A stretch of 15,862 nucleotides of DNA from Phoronis ovalis (GCA_028565635.1 JAOXYB010025880.1:1-15862), one strand, 5' to 3'; positions 1 to 9,401 are shown, counted from the stretch's first letter. Notes: a model not told the origin generated them from the sequence alone. Translations and numbers: made by a program.

Positions 1-379
1 CTGCCTGGCCAAATATTTTATTTTATTTAATATTTTATTTTTTTAATATTTTATTTTCACAACACAAAATATCATACTTTCAGTTATTAGTTGGAGAAAA
101 TGTTTATACAGTCAACATAAAATATCATAATTTCAGTGTTTATAAATATCCCTGTTTTATATATGGCCTGATAAAAAAAATTCAAAACTTCAAAATGTTA
201 AGTAATAAATAAAATTCATGTTTTAATGATTATAAACATAAGATTAATAACATTATTAAAAAAAGTTATCAGTATCAAAAAATCATTTTCGACTTGTGCA
301 AGTCTAATGCGTGTCTGTATGTGTACATATTATTTTGATGTTATTTTCTATTATAAAATATAGGTTAATAAATTCTTAC

Positions 380-499
380 CAGTCCATAACTCCTGCCAGG
401 TGCCATTGCCCTTACTTACATAACGAATCCCATTACAATTAATTAACATGTAATAAATAGTACTACATTTTCTTACAACTCCGGGTACTGAGGCGTCTG
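380..499 (-). other. Orphan exon-like ORF, minus strand, no known function
   Basis: The frame is open from a stop just inside the CRE down to a good donor (G|GTAAGA at 380). From the internal ATG it reads MLINCNGIRYVSKGNG then TWQELWTG, ending in phase 1, the same phase as SHIP exon 11. It could be an alternative first exon, an exon of an unknown gene or chance. I do not recognise the peptide. The upstream boundary is uncertain. Confidence 0.2.
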
Positions 500-840
500 C
501 TACGTGACGTCATTTTTAATAACCTCGTTATGAGAAAAGAAGCCATATTGTGCGCAAACGAGAATTCAATTATGTGTGTGGAATTCCCTGAAATATACTA
601 ACTTTTTGGTGGATAAGCTTAGTGGTTGGATAGCGTTTGGAATATATATCTACCGATTGTTACTGGGAACTATAAAAAGTTTATCCGAGGATAGCGCCAT
701 ATAGGTAACTCGATATTTTTCGGCTTTCACCATTGAACTGAATAGGTTTGCTTGTCAGCTGTGACGGCGGATAAACAGTATATCAGGAGCCAAAACAGCT
801 GACGTGGTTGGCTAAGTTCATTGGTGATGAGCTGCATGGA
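481..840. promoter_or_regulatory. Promoter-like patch with CRE and paired E-boxes inside SHIP intron 11
   Basis: This patch has many more CpGs than the surrounding intron. It contains a perfect palindromic CRE (TGACGTCA, 505-512). Two CAGCTG E-boxes (756-761 and 796-801) lie within an exact 9-bp inverted repeat (gtcagctgt / acagctgac). Exon-like ORFs with donors point away on both sides. It could be an internal or bidirectional promoter, or a relic of a mobile element. Motif matches alone are weak evidence. Confidence 0.3.
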
Positions 841-980
841 ATAGGATAATTTTTTCTGACATGCTTACCATCTTTTTTACTTGTTTTCTTATTTTGCTAT
901 TGAAAAGCATTATGGAACGTTTTACCCGTAAGTAAATAAGAAAATATTGTTTTTACAAATAAAATAGTTATCCTATTCCA
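837..980. repeat. Nested inverted repeat (hairpin)
   Basis: tggaataggataa at 837-849 is exactly inverted as ttatcctattcca at 968-980. Inside it, a second pair (attttcttattt-like near 884-896 and aaataagaaaat near 934-945) is also inverted. This could be a small foldback element. Confidence 0.55.
861..927 (+). other. Exon-like ORF with hydrophobic N-terminus, plus strand
   Basis: An ATG at 861 begins a very hydrophobic peptide, MLTIFFTCFLILLLKSIM, running to a GTAAGT donor consensus at 928. This resembles a first coding exon with a signal peptide or membrane anchor. It starts just downstream of the promoter-like patch but lies inside a nested inverted repeat (837-980) and has no visible second exon. 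The T-rich composition could produce it by chance. Confidence 0.15.
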
Positions 981-1882
981 GTGGTATCACTGCCATGATT
1001 GAGCTTTGCTGTGAAATTTGTTTTCAAACATAGCACAGTCATTTTTGAAGCTTTTTGAACATTTTACCTGAAGAGCATTGGATTATGACTTAATATGTAA
1101 TAATGCTGGAAAAAAACGCACCAAACTTTATCATACTGTGCATTAAAGGTGCTATATAGTATGTGCTATACAAGCAGACATTCCATACTAACAATTCCAT
1201 GCTATTACTGCTGTTGAGATCTGCAGCCTTACAACATTACCAATATCTAAGAGCATACTATTGCATTGTGCTACGTGAATTTTACATCTTATAACATACT
1301 GGTCATGCTTTTAGTAGAACACAATAATTTGACTTTTTAATTTAGCTAGTTTTTTTAAATGCACAAAGTTAATAACACATCTATGCCTAGTTTTGTAAAT
1401 GAATCACTGCAACAATAATATGCCACAATATTCTAAAATATAACTTGTGGAAACCAAGAGTGGTAAGAAAAAGACGAATGACAGATGACATATATGGTAA
1501 ATTCATAAAACATTGCAGTAAAACAATTTGAGTAGGTAGTCATTTAAAAAAATGCATGGACTCCGAAAAATGATGAGAAGAACAAACATTATTTAGTTGT
1601 AAGGGTAAAAAATAATTCAATCAGGTGCAATTAAAAAAGCAATATTCCATGATCATTAGCTTACCAGGTCTCAGTAGTTTATTAGCTAAAGAATGAACAA
1701 CACAAATCATGAGAAATGAGTTGTCAGCATTCATAGTTCTGCAATATTACTAGCACTTAGTCATCATATTGCAATAATTTGGACATTCATGATAAACAAG
1801 AAAATATGCAATAAAACCTTAGTTTACTTTAAATTCGTAGGACAAATGAAAGATGTTTTAAAAATAAATTTACAATACTTAC

Positions 1883-2000
1883 CTAATGCATTAGCTATGC
1901 CTGTCTTCACTGTTGCTTGTTGTACATGACTTACTTTATTCTTGTGTTCTGGTTTGACTAACACAATTAATCGAATACCCCATAAACTACAAACTGCCAC
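1883..2000 (-). CDS. SHIP: SHIP exon 11: catalytic domain, last exon in the window
   Basis: Residues 458-496 plus one base. [18 protein letters not shown] and [10 protein letters not shown] match the strand and helix just before the 'NKGAVG' segment of 5-phosphatases. The donor is GTAAGT. No exon encoding the expected next motif is found on the minus strand between 1 and 1882, so the gene continues outside. Confidence 0.96.
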
Positions 2001-5000
2001 CTAGAATAGATAATGAATCTAATTTAGAAATTCTGCACGTTTAAAGAAACTGCTTGTGACTATAGGCACGTTGTTACATATGCTATAAGATTTTCCCTTC
2101 CACTTTCAATTTCTAGAAATTACATGATGGATCACCAACTCGTTGTTGTAATAGTTAGTAACCTAGCAACAAACTAATCATCGAGAAACATGTAATAATC
2201 ACCTCCTGGCAACATTTTTTGTATACTTAATATACAATTTGTCTTACTTTTTATATCAACTTATAGAGATCCACATAAGGTATTCATTCTAGCTTACTGT
2301 ATGATAATCAGCCATTGCAACATCTACCACTGCATTCCTCATTCTATTTGACCAGCTGTTCTCTGTCATAGGACTCTCTTGGGTACCAATAACATATATA
2401 TCGTGTGGGACATAACTGAGATTGCGTTCAAGGGTTTTTCCATTACCTTGGGATGTTAGCCAGTCAGATACATCAGACGGTAAAGCTGAATCTCCTAGAA
2501 TACGAGAATACATGATTGTATTATTAATTATATAATAATAGTAATTCAAGTTACAGTGTTTCCATAGCCCTAATGTTTGTAAGTAGCATATTAGATTGAA
2601 TAAAATACTGCCTTGTAACACTGTGTAACATTCTTTTAATTAAGCTTAATGTCATTTCAAGTTTTTATGGAATGTACAATGATTTAAAATTGATGTTTGT
2701 TTCTTACAAAATGTTTTTAACATTTCCTGCTGGTATGATATAATGTTATCTGCAAGGTTGCAGTCTGTGCTGATTGCCCACTTGGTGATGTTCAAACTGC
2801 ATTCAGTTTATGAATCATTACTGACGAAATTTGACATCATAGGAAAGGATTTTGATTTTTTATCAATATTCAATTACAAAACGTATCCGAGTGGATAAAT
2901 GGTATAAATTTTGGGCATTTATAATTACCTCATCCTCAATAAAATTGTATCCAAAAACACTGCTTGTAAATGAACATTAAAAATCCTTATTTGAATAAGG
3001 AGGGCCAAAGCTTACCCATATTGAATGTACCAATAAAAAGCGATATCTGATTGACATCTTCACTAACAGAGTGAACATTCTTCATTCTTTGTACAAGTTG
3101 ACAAAAATGCTCTCTCTCTCTAACATCCAGAAATTGATAGGTTTCTTTCTTACGACCTTCAATGATGACATCCAAGCGACAGTTATTAGTTGTGTTTTTG
3201 ATCAACTGCAGCACTGAAAAAGTAATTCATAAGCAGCATATCATTATAAATAGTCAGCCACAGCAGTGATGTAACTTCACCAGACTAGTGGATTAGTAGT
3301 ACCTTCTGAATTGTTTCAGAATGAATCCTGTCATTTTATTGTTACTGTGCATTTGTAAGTTGGAGAAACGTTTCGGTTTCAATTTACCAGTATGCTAGCG
3401 TAGAACGCTTAGTGGAAAGTTAGACCTTCTAAAAGCTATTGACATAAAAACAAACTCTTTACTCGGATTATCTTGTGAAAAGCTTACATACCCTTCTCAT
3501 GTGGAAATGTATTGCTGTCATCCAGTACATCTTTGCTTGGTCTAACAGCAAATAGTTTACCCAAATGAATGTCGATCGTCATAAGTATTCCTGTATTCTT
3601 ACCATGTCTTCCTACTAATTTTACCTAAAAATATATGAAAGTTACAGATTATCCACAGCTACAAAAACATATCAGCTGATATTAAACAGTATACTGACAC
3701 ACCTGACACCTGAACAATAATACATGCTGCCACGTGCATTGAATGAAAGGGGAAAAAAAGTTTTAGAGACAGGAAATCAATTAAACTATTGATGGCATAT
3801 GATTTACCTAGATTGACAATAACTTTTTAATCCTAAATAATCCACTTCAAGTTTTTATCATTTAGAAAATACACTTTACTGTTAAAATGTGGTTAATTAT
3901 ATGTCAGTGTTGTATAAAGGTACTGACCCGACATATTATTCAAAAACTTTGCAACTTAAAATTAAATTATTTTAAGTACTTTATTTTAATACTTGAATTG
4001 AACAAGATGTCACTAACATTACATAAGCCATTCACAAATGTATGCATCTTAAAAGAATAATTTCCAAGGACAATTATCAAAATTGCTTAATCCATTTTCA
4101 AGTTGGTGGCTCTGGAAGTTGCTTTAACCTTTATTACCCATAATGCAAAGTGCTGATGACATCAAAGGTGAGCAAGGTTCCCAGGGGTACTCTCATTCAA
4201 AGTGACTGTAAATATGTGCTGCCCATCGGATTCCCTTTTTCAGCCTCGTTTTTTTGTTTATTTGATACTTTTTATCTTGGGGGTGTTTTTTGCAAATATC
4301 TTTTACCATTGGATATATTTTCAATAAATAATTAAATTAATAACGAGAGTATTTCTTGAATTTTTTTGTTGTTGATATTGTTGAATACAATTGTTTATCT
4401 CTGATGTCAGAGCACTTTGCATTTTGCGTAATAAAAGTTTATAATGGTAGCTTCTAGAGCTAGCAACATAAATGCCTGTAACTTCAAAATGGATTAAATA
4501 ATTTTGATAATTCTTGTGGAAATTATTCTCGGAAAAGGGATGTTAGCGATTACCATCTTCATATGCATATTGGTTAGTTACCTCAAAGGATGATGGAGGA
4601 ATTGGTCCCTTGCGATTTGTTGATGCTCTTGATACAAACGGTAGGAAATTTAAACTTCCTGTATCACCATCTTCAAAGACGCTATCTCTCTCACTAGGAG
4701 CAGAAGCTAAATCTTTTAAAGTTTTTAAAGCCTAAAATTCACAAAAATACATATTTGAGGTACAACAGAGTAAAATCTAAGACCAGGAATCAAAATATGC
4801 TTCACCTACAACTGAGGTTTTAAAATTATAAGATGCTTTTTAAGCATATATGCTAAAAAGATGAGAACTCTGAGTTTTTTGTAAAAGAGAAAATTGTCTA
4901 GATTTTGGAAAGCGTCCAATGTCATTATTCTTAAGCTTGTAACATAGCAAGTAAATGATTATACAAAATATACCTTTCTTCAGAACACTTCATTACAGAG

Positions 5001-8000
5001 GTAATCAACTACTAAAATCCAACTTTATTTCAAAAAGCAACCTACTTTTTGTTCAACAGTATCAATTACTGTTTGACAATGGCCTAGCCTTTCCAGAAAT
5101 GTTTTTAAATCCAGTTGTTCATTTTCCTAGAGAAGTTAAATAATTAAGCAGTGAGCAAAAATTCATTTCATCACATTGTTTTGTATGGAATTTGAAAATA
5201 TTTATAACAGTAGTAATTTTGAAAAGTTAAGTAACATATTAATTATGAACCCTTTAGTTTGGGTCATCCTAGTTTTCCCTGCTTCTTATTATTCAAAACA
5301 ACAACATACAATTAAATGTACTTAATCACAGGCAGTTACAAGCTCTAATCTTTGACAAAGTGAAAAACAGTTACTAAAAAAAATTAATTTGTGAATGTGA
5401 TAATAATTCTTTGTCATAAAATTTCAGATTTCTGCTATATCTAATTTAAAATCAACAAACCTAATTTTGAAAACTTTTTTAATAAAGAAAAGGAATTAAT
5501 TTTTTGCTAAAAATAGTCGCAAGTATTACCTTTTTATCGTGCAGCAGTTTACCAGTAGAATTAGGTGATGATGAGATACTGAACAGTTGTCGACAAAGGT
5601 CAACTTTCCTTAGGTACACCTCCATCTCTCTACAAACAAATATCGGTATACTCAAACTTTTCAAACGCTTGTAAATCAAATTCAAAAGTAGGAATAACTA
5701 TTAGGTTTAGTTTAAATTCTAGAATAAGAATGTCTCTTAACTTGTAATTAAAAACATCATTTAGCCGCAGGCATGTAATACCAATGTATGTTTTAACATT
5801 TAAAACTGCCATTATTATTTTAAAATATGTACAGGCATACAGAATCAGTTGTTATTACTGCTGAATATGCACTTACTTTTGAAAATTTCTAGCAGCATGA
5901 GATAGTAGTTTATGTAGACCAGGTAACCTGTCAGGTGATGTACTTGTTTGAAGTTTTTCAGCATCTTGAGACAAATCTTGCTGCACGTAATTTTTTAACT
6001 GATCAACAAACTCACCATCAAAACTAAAAAAGGATTTAAAAAAAAATTCTGGTCTAGCTAATTTTCAAATTCTGTGCAACTAGTGGAAATGTTTAGAACA
6101 CTTGCCCACAACCCTGATGCATGCTTAGTTAGACTACTAATTTATAGTTAACATAATCAATGAACATTTATAAACACTTCCCAAAGAAACGATGGCTTAG
6201 TAATAAAGTTTGCCGGTGGTAGCTTCTGAAGTATCTTATTGAACAAAAAGGGTAAGTGTTTCGATCTAAGTTTCTTATGTTTGAAATGTAGTTCACAAGT
6301 GTTCAGTGCAATTCCTAAAAATAGAACTTTGAGTAAAGGAAATAATACATAATAAACTATTGTTTTTTGATAATTCCTGCATACCACGATAAATCCAGAT
6401 GACGAAATCTTTTCTGAAATTGTTGACTAATGTTATCATCTTGGGGACCTGACTCATACAGATGGTTCTGAATTTCTTCATCCTCTGGAATAAGGAATTA
6501 TGTGTGTTATAAAACAACAGTTTCAAAATTCAAAATTCAAGATAAATATATATATATATAATATCATAATGGCAATAATTAATAACTGTACGAATATATT
6601 CACCAGTTTCCAACATCTGTAAGTATAAAGCTTGAACCTAATTGGTAGTAAAAACATTATTTAGAAAACATAAGATATCCATAAAAGCATTGGTATATCC
6701 ACAGTTGCTTAAATGATACTAGTTTTCACATAAAAGTAATACTGTTTTGATAAAGAAATATGGTAACAACTTAAGTAAGGCAAGACGAGAAAAAAAAACT
6801 TGTTTATCGGGCGCAACCGCTTCAAATTTTGGCATTTTCTCTTTTATTTTTTTAAAAAACTTGTTTAACAGGCCCAACTGCTTTAAATTTCGGCATTTAA
6901 ATTTTTTTTTATTGTAAAATCGGAAAACACGGAAATCCAAATTGCCTTATTTAAAATATGTTTTCTTTTCTTTTGACACTAAAAAAATAGCTCAACCAAC
7001 TCGATTTTTAGGGCTTTCATCCTTTAAACACATTTTTTTTTAAATAAAAATTAATGAAAACCAACCGACTGACTCAGTTTTTGAGGGCTTTTTGCCCATT
7101 AAACAACTTTTATTTTTGGTGTGGCCTAAATAATAAATGTAATTTAATTTCAGTAGTATCCTGTACAATTTACAACTCTAAGCTTGACTTTGTTTCAAAA
7201 AATTTAGCATAACATAAATCTATTTTTTACCTGAGTCTGGTTCTAAATCTTCTTTCTGCACTTCTATAGCATGCTTTAGTGCACATATTAAACTGTTGTT
7301 GTCTCCCCTGTTTTTATATTCATGAACAAGTTGCTTCAGATCCACAAATTTTCTGATTTCATGCTGACTTTCACGAGTCTTAAATAAAGACATTCATAAC
7401 TAATTATTTATCAATCTTATAAAAAGACACCATCCGGCAAAAGAGTTGAAACTAACAATGAGTGTTATTTCTAGATTTTATCAAACTTTGACTTAATGTT
7501 CAAGTACCAGGAAGGAGACTGTCACCTATGAACAAACAAAATGACCTTCGTACCTGTATAGAAAGTTTTTTGTCTGGTCCTGTTATAATTCTGTATTGAT
7601 ATACTCTGCTCTGATACCTACAAACAAAGGATACACCACAAGCAAAATTAATTTTAGAAGACTATCTTCATATTTTACTAAAAAAAACAACTCAGTAAAT
7701 CTTGCAATTAATTTTAGAATTTGCTAAATAAACAAACTAATATTGAATTTAATTTTTCTGCCATGTATTGAGATTTGAAACCATGCACAAATTCTAAAAG
7801 ATGATTTTACAGCATCCAGACAACACATATTTTGACAATTAAATTTCAGTTATTTGTAGTACATAGAAGTCTTATATTACTCTTAGCAGTTGTGAAAGAG
7901 CAATCACTATTTATAGACTTTCAAATAAAACTTACAAGATACAAAGAGTATATGCTCCAGATAATGATTCACTATCTCTTAAAAGATAACTTCCGTCTTC

Positions 8001-8069
8001 TTTACTTTCCAGCAATAGCTGTTCTGCTCTAAGACGGCTAATGCTCTTGTGAAGACAAGGTAATGACAT
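1883..8069 (-). CDS. SHIP: SHIP-type SH2-domain inositol polyphosphate 5-phosphatase, spliced, 3' partial
   Basis: Eleven exons (8069-7936, 7617-7554, 7378-7231, 6484-6385, 6023-5877, 5629-5530, 4731-4582, 3624-3492, 3213-3016, 2494-2298, 2000-1883) join with GT-AG introns and matching phases to give 496 codons with no stop. Residues about 5-95 are an SH2 domain with phosphotyrosine-binding Arg31 in [10 protein letters not shown]. Residues about 275-380 resemble the PH-related domain of SHIP proteins. Residues 382 onward begin the 5-phosphatase domain (FIGTFNMG, then [10 protein letters not shown], then [10 protein letters not shown]). Known SHIP enzymes remove the 5-phosphate from PI(3,4,5)P3 at the plasma membrane after SH2-mediated recruitment, damping PI3K signalling. 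The rest of the catalytic domain and any C-terminal tail lie left of the window. The start was chosen because the ATG falls just before the SH2 domain, as in SHIP1, with an in-frame stop upstream in the genomic DNA. One ancestral gene probably corresponds to both vertebrate INPP5D and INPPL1; this is inference. Confidence 0.95.
2298..2494 (-). CDS. SHIP: SHIP exon 10: catalytic domain with GTQE motif
   Basis: Residues 393-457, with Gly392 completed at the junction. [18 protein letters not shown] is the second hallmark motif of SHIP 5-phosphatases, and Glu431 is the expected metal-coordinating acid. The acceptor is gtattctag and the donor is GTAAGC. The longer open frame that continues to 2621 is intron read-through. 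Confidence 0.97.
3016..3213 (-). CDS. SHIP: SHIP exon 9: end of PH-related domain and first catalytic motif
   Basis: Residues 326-391 plus one base. [18 protein letters not shown] is the characteristic C-terminal helix of the SHIP PH-R domain. [11 protein letters not shown] (382-392) is the first motif of the inositol 5-phosphatase fold, and its Asn390 is expected to lie at the metal site. Position 389 is Phe where vertebrate SHIP has Trp. The acceptor is tttttcag and the donor is GTAAGC. Confidence 0.96.
3492..3624 (-). CDS. SHIP: SHIP exon 8: PH-related domain, first part
   Basis: Residues 282-325 plus one base. [19 protein letters not shown] followed by [13 protein letters not shown] has the alternating hydrophobic strand pattern of the PH-R domain that in SHIP proteins binds phosphoinositides next to the catalytic domain. 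The acceptor is ttttag and the donor is GTATG. Confidence 0.92.
4054..4532. repeat. Foldback element with long inverted arms in SHIP intron 7
   Basis: The left arm (about 4054-4162) and right arm (about 4398-4532) are inverted copies of over 100 bases each. Exact blocks include aattatcaaaatt (4072-4084) versus aattttgataatt (4500-4512), ttaatccatttt (4087-4098) versus aaaatggattaa (4486-4497), and aatgcaaagtgct (4142-4154) versus agcactttgcatt (4411-4423). The roughly 235-base centre contains another repeat copy (4186-4320). No transposase is present, so it would be non-autonomous (MITE or foldback type). Confidence 0.75.
4186..4320 (-). repeat. Dispersed repeat, copy 1 (inside the foldback)
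   Basis: Read on the minus strand, this copy aligns over its length with 10930-11092 on the plus strand. Both contain, in order, an aatatat..ccatgg-like start, atttgcaaaa with cacc, caaataaaca, ggcag with acatattt, and finally cactttgaatgagagtaccc. Small indels separate the copies, so they are old relative to each other. Confidence 0.75.
4582..4731 (-). CDS. SHIP: SHIP exon 7: linker into PH-related domain
   Basis: Exactly 50 codons, residues 232-281. It ends [10 protein letters not shown], matching the 'IPP..FEV' start of the SHIP PH-related domain. The acceptor is attttag and the donor is GTAACT. The following intron (3625-4581) carries a foldback element. Confidence 0.92.
5530..5629 (-). 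CDS. SHIP: SHIP exon 6: linker
   Basis: Residues 198-231. [18 protein letters not shown] continues the helical segment, then a serine-rich turn [15 protein letters not shown]. The acceptor is tttgtag and the donor is GTAATA. The exon enters in phase 2 and leaves in phase 0. Confidence 0.86.
5877..6023 (-). CDS. SHIP: SHIP exon 5: helical linker
   Basis: Residues 149-197 plus two bases. [17 protein letters not shown] and [17 protein letters not shown] look helical and occupy the place of the SHIP linker between the SH2 and PH-related domains. The donor is GTAAGT and the acceptor is tttttag. Confidence 0.88.
6385..6484 (-). CDS. SHIP: SHIP exon 4: linker
   Basis: Residues 116-148 plus two bases. 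The segment is acidic at first ([17 protein letters not shown]) and basic at its end ([10 protein letters not shown]). No domain is recognised. The acceptor has a good pyrimidine tract (cttattccag) and the donor is GTATG. It is placed here because its phases fit exons 3 and 5 and it is the only open stretch between them. Confidence 0.8.
6546..6561. repeat. (AT)n microsatellite
   Basis: About eight AT units in SHIP intron 3. A simple repeat with no further meaning apparent. Confidence 0.9.
6785..7130. repeat. Degenerate tandem duplications in SHIP intron 3
   Basis: A 61-base unit beginning aaaaaacttgttta and including ttggcatt/tcggcatt occurs twice (from about 6791 and about 6852). A second pair with period about 74 contains caaccaactcg/caaccgactga, agggcttt, and then ttaaacacattt/ttaaacaacttt (around 6981-7040 and 7055-7115). 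These are diverged local duplications of unknown origin. Confidence 0.6.
7231..7378 (-). CDS. SHIP: SHIP exon 3: end of SH2 domain and start of linker
   Basis: Residues 67-115 plus one base. [19 protein letters not shown] is the C-terminal helix region of an SH2 domain (the usual 'LVEYY' position), followed by an acidic stretch [10 protein letters not shown]. The acceptor is tttaag and the donor is GTAAAA. Confidence 0.92.
7554..7617 (-). CDS. SHIP: SHIP exon 2: middle of SH2 domain
   Basis: Completes codon 45 (Leu) and encodes residues 46-66, [10 protein letters not shown] then [11 protein letters not shown]. This matches the central SH2 strands of SHIP proteins. The acceptor is tttgtag and the donor is GTACG. 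It enters in phase 2 and leaves in phase 0, fitting both neighbours exactly. Confidence 0.93.
7936..8069 (-). CDS. SHIP: SHIP exon 1: start codon and first half of SH2 domain
   Basis: Codons 1-44 plus two bases of codon 45. The peptide opens [18 protein letters not shown] and includes [10 protein letters not shown], the FLVR-type strand whose Arg31 contacts phosphotyrosine. The donor is GTAAG at 7935. A possible acceptor (ctgacag) sits two bases before the ATG, so this is probably the second exon of the mRNA, with untranslated sequence further upstream. Confidence 0.93.
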
Positions 8070-9240
8070 ACCTGTCAGATCAAGTTATTAATAAATAAAT
8101 TTCAAAAAACCATCACCTAAAATTTCTGCAAGTAGAATAAAGCTTGAAACAGTATATTAAAGGCATATATTCTATTTTGAACCTGTCTATATGTCTATAC
8201 AAAAATAAATTCACTTTTTTTTATTTACTGCAAGAATGAATTTTTTTTGAATATAAATTGATTTACCCAAGTGTTCAAATCATAACCATGAAGCTGAAAT
8301 CGTGGGGAAAATCCATAGCGTTATAACCTATTCTTGGTCGAAAAATGACACAGTCGTTAAATTTCTACAACCTGATTGGCTAACTCAGGAAATATAGTCT
8401 CCAATGTCTAGCGCCTCTTAGCGAATAAAGTGCAGTCTGACTTTATAAATAATACAACATAGAACAGGTGCCTTTGACACAACTGATTAATTTTTTACTT
8501 GTGCTAAACATGATTACAATCACTATTGTTTTATTATTGTACCAAGTTTATTCTAAAAATACCTGTAAGATGCTCATACTATGCGTACTTCTAGAAAAGG
8601 TGTGTGTGTGTGTGTGTATCAATGCTTAAAAATATTGTAGAAGAAATATACATAATTTAGAAGTTCCTTTAGTAGACCGAGCTATACAGCATTATTGGAT
8701 CACACTAGTACTAACTTATAAACAACCACAAAGTTACTAGAAAAACCAATCGTCAATACTTCCATGGCGCTTCTTTATTTCTAAAAGGAACTCTTTCTAC
8801 TTAACCAATTTGTTTGCAGACTTCGCTTAATCTATATATTTTGTCTGGTGCAAGTACTGAATTGAAAAGTCCAAGAAGAGTGAAACTGAGAGTTAAGTAA
8901 TTAATTATTAACAAATAATGCAAAACTTTCATGATGAAGATGGAACTTGAAAAGTAAACTTTTCACAAACAACAAAATTAAATGTGCCACCTGAGCCATA
9001 CAACCTGAAGCCTACTTATTACTTTACTTGATGGATGCATCATTAAAGATCCTGTGGTTCTATAGTCATCACTAGTTTGACAGAGTGAGCTGACTGTCCT
9101 CCCGTGGGCCCTGTTGTTATATGATAAAAAGTTCCGACTCAGTTTTTGATAGTTTCACTATTTTCTTTGTTAAAATCCCTGCTCAAACTTGCTTCTTTTT
9201 GAGAGTATGTACAGAGATTTATGAACTGCATAAGCCTTAC
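8070..9240 (-). other. Upstream region or probable 5' UTR intron of SHIP
   Basis: No coding potential was seen. The left end has an acceptor-like ctgacag two bases before the SHIP ATG. The right end has a donor-like ATTG|GTAAGG on the minus strand at 9240. If both are used, this is a 5' UTR intron of about 1,170 bases. Otherwise it is simply upstream sequence. An inverted CCAAT-type box (gattggct) lies near 8383. Confidence 0.4.
8601..8617. repeat. (TG)n microsatellite
   Basis: Eight TG units in the region between the SHIP start codon and its candidate promoter. Confidence 0.9.
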
Positions 9241-9400
9241 CAATAACAGGACCATACTATTCATAGCTTGTAGCGTACGATACGCAACCAGGAACTAACA
9301 ACTTTCAATATTTGCTTTTTGTTCGTCTTGTGCAACCGGATAACAATTTCCGGGTCTTTTCGATTCGGAGTGACATCTGGTGGTGATTTTTCAGGGCGCT
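9241..9400 (-). promoter_or_regulatory. Candidate SHIP promoter and 5' untranslated exon
   Basis: CpGs cluster here (tagcgtacgatacgc near 9271; ccgggtc and ttcgattcgg near 9350-9370) against a CpG-poor background. Two ETS-type cores face each other: CCGGAAA on the minus strand (9353-9347) and CCGGATA on the plus strand (9336-9342). A good minus-strand donor follows at 9240. The position, about 1.2 kb upstream of the ATG, is plausible, but the call rests on composition and short motifs only. Confidence 0.35.
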
Positions 9401-9401
9401 A

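Larger units (their letters stand above)
1..1882 (-). other. SHIP intron 11 (incomplete)
   Basis: AT-rich sequence after the exon 11 donor, without the next catalytic exon. Most of it (930-1882) shows nothing recognisable. Two near-identical 19-bp direct repeats lie at 66-84 and 119-137 (aaaatatcatactttcagt-like). A distinct GC- and CpG-richer patch lies at about 480-840. Confidence 0.8.

Noticed and set aside
1-1860. Search for the next SHIP catalytic exon (expected to begin NKGAVG).
   Set aside because: No matching minus-strand segment with an acceptor was found, so the exon is taken to lie outside the window.
2289-2621. A 110-codon minus-strand open frame with its own ATG.
   Set aside because: Only 2298-2494 is the SHIP exon. 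The upstream part is intron read-through ahead of the acceptor gtattctag.
5479-6940. Several minus-strand ORFs of 60-77 codons within the SHIP introns.
   Set aside because: They are frames extending through introns or the wrong frame of true exons. The exons that fit by phase are listed instead.
9336-9350. The string cggataacaatttc resembles the bacterial lac operator/M13 reverse-primer region found in cloning vectors.
   Set aside because: Only about 14 bases match and neither flank continues the vector sequence, so it is a chance match in genomic DNA.
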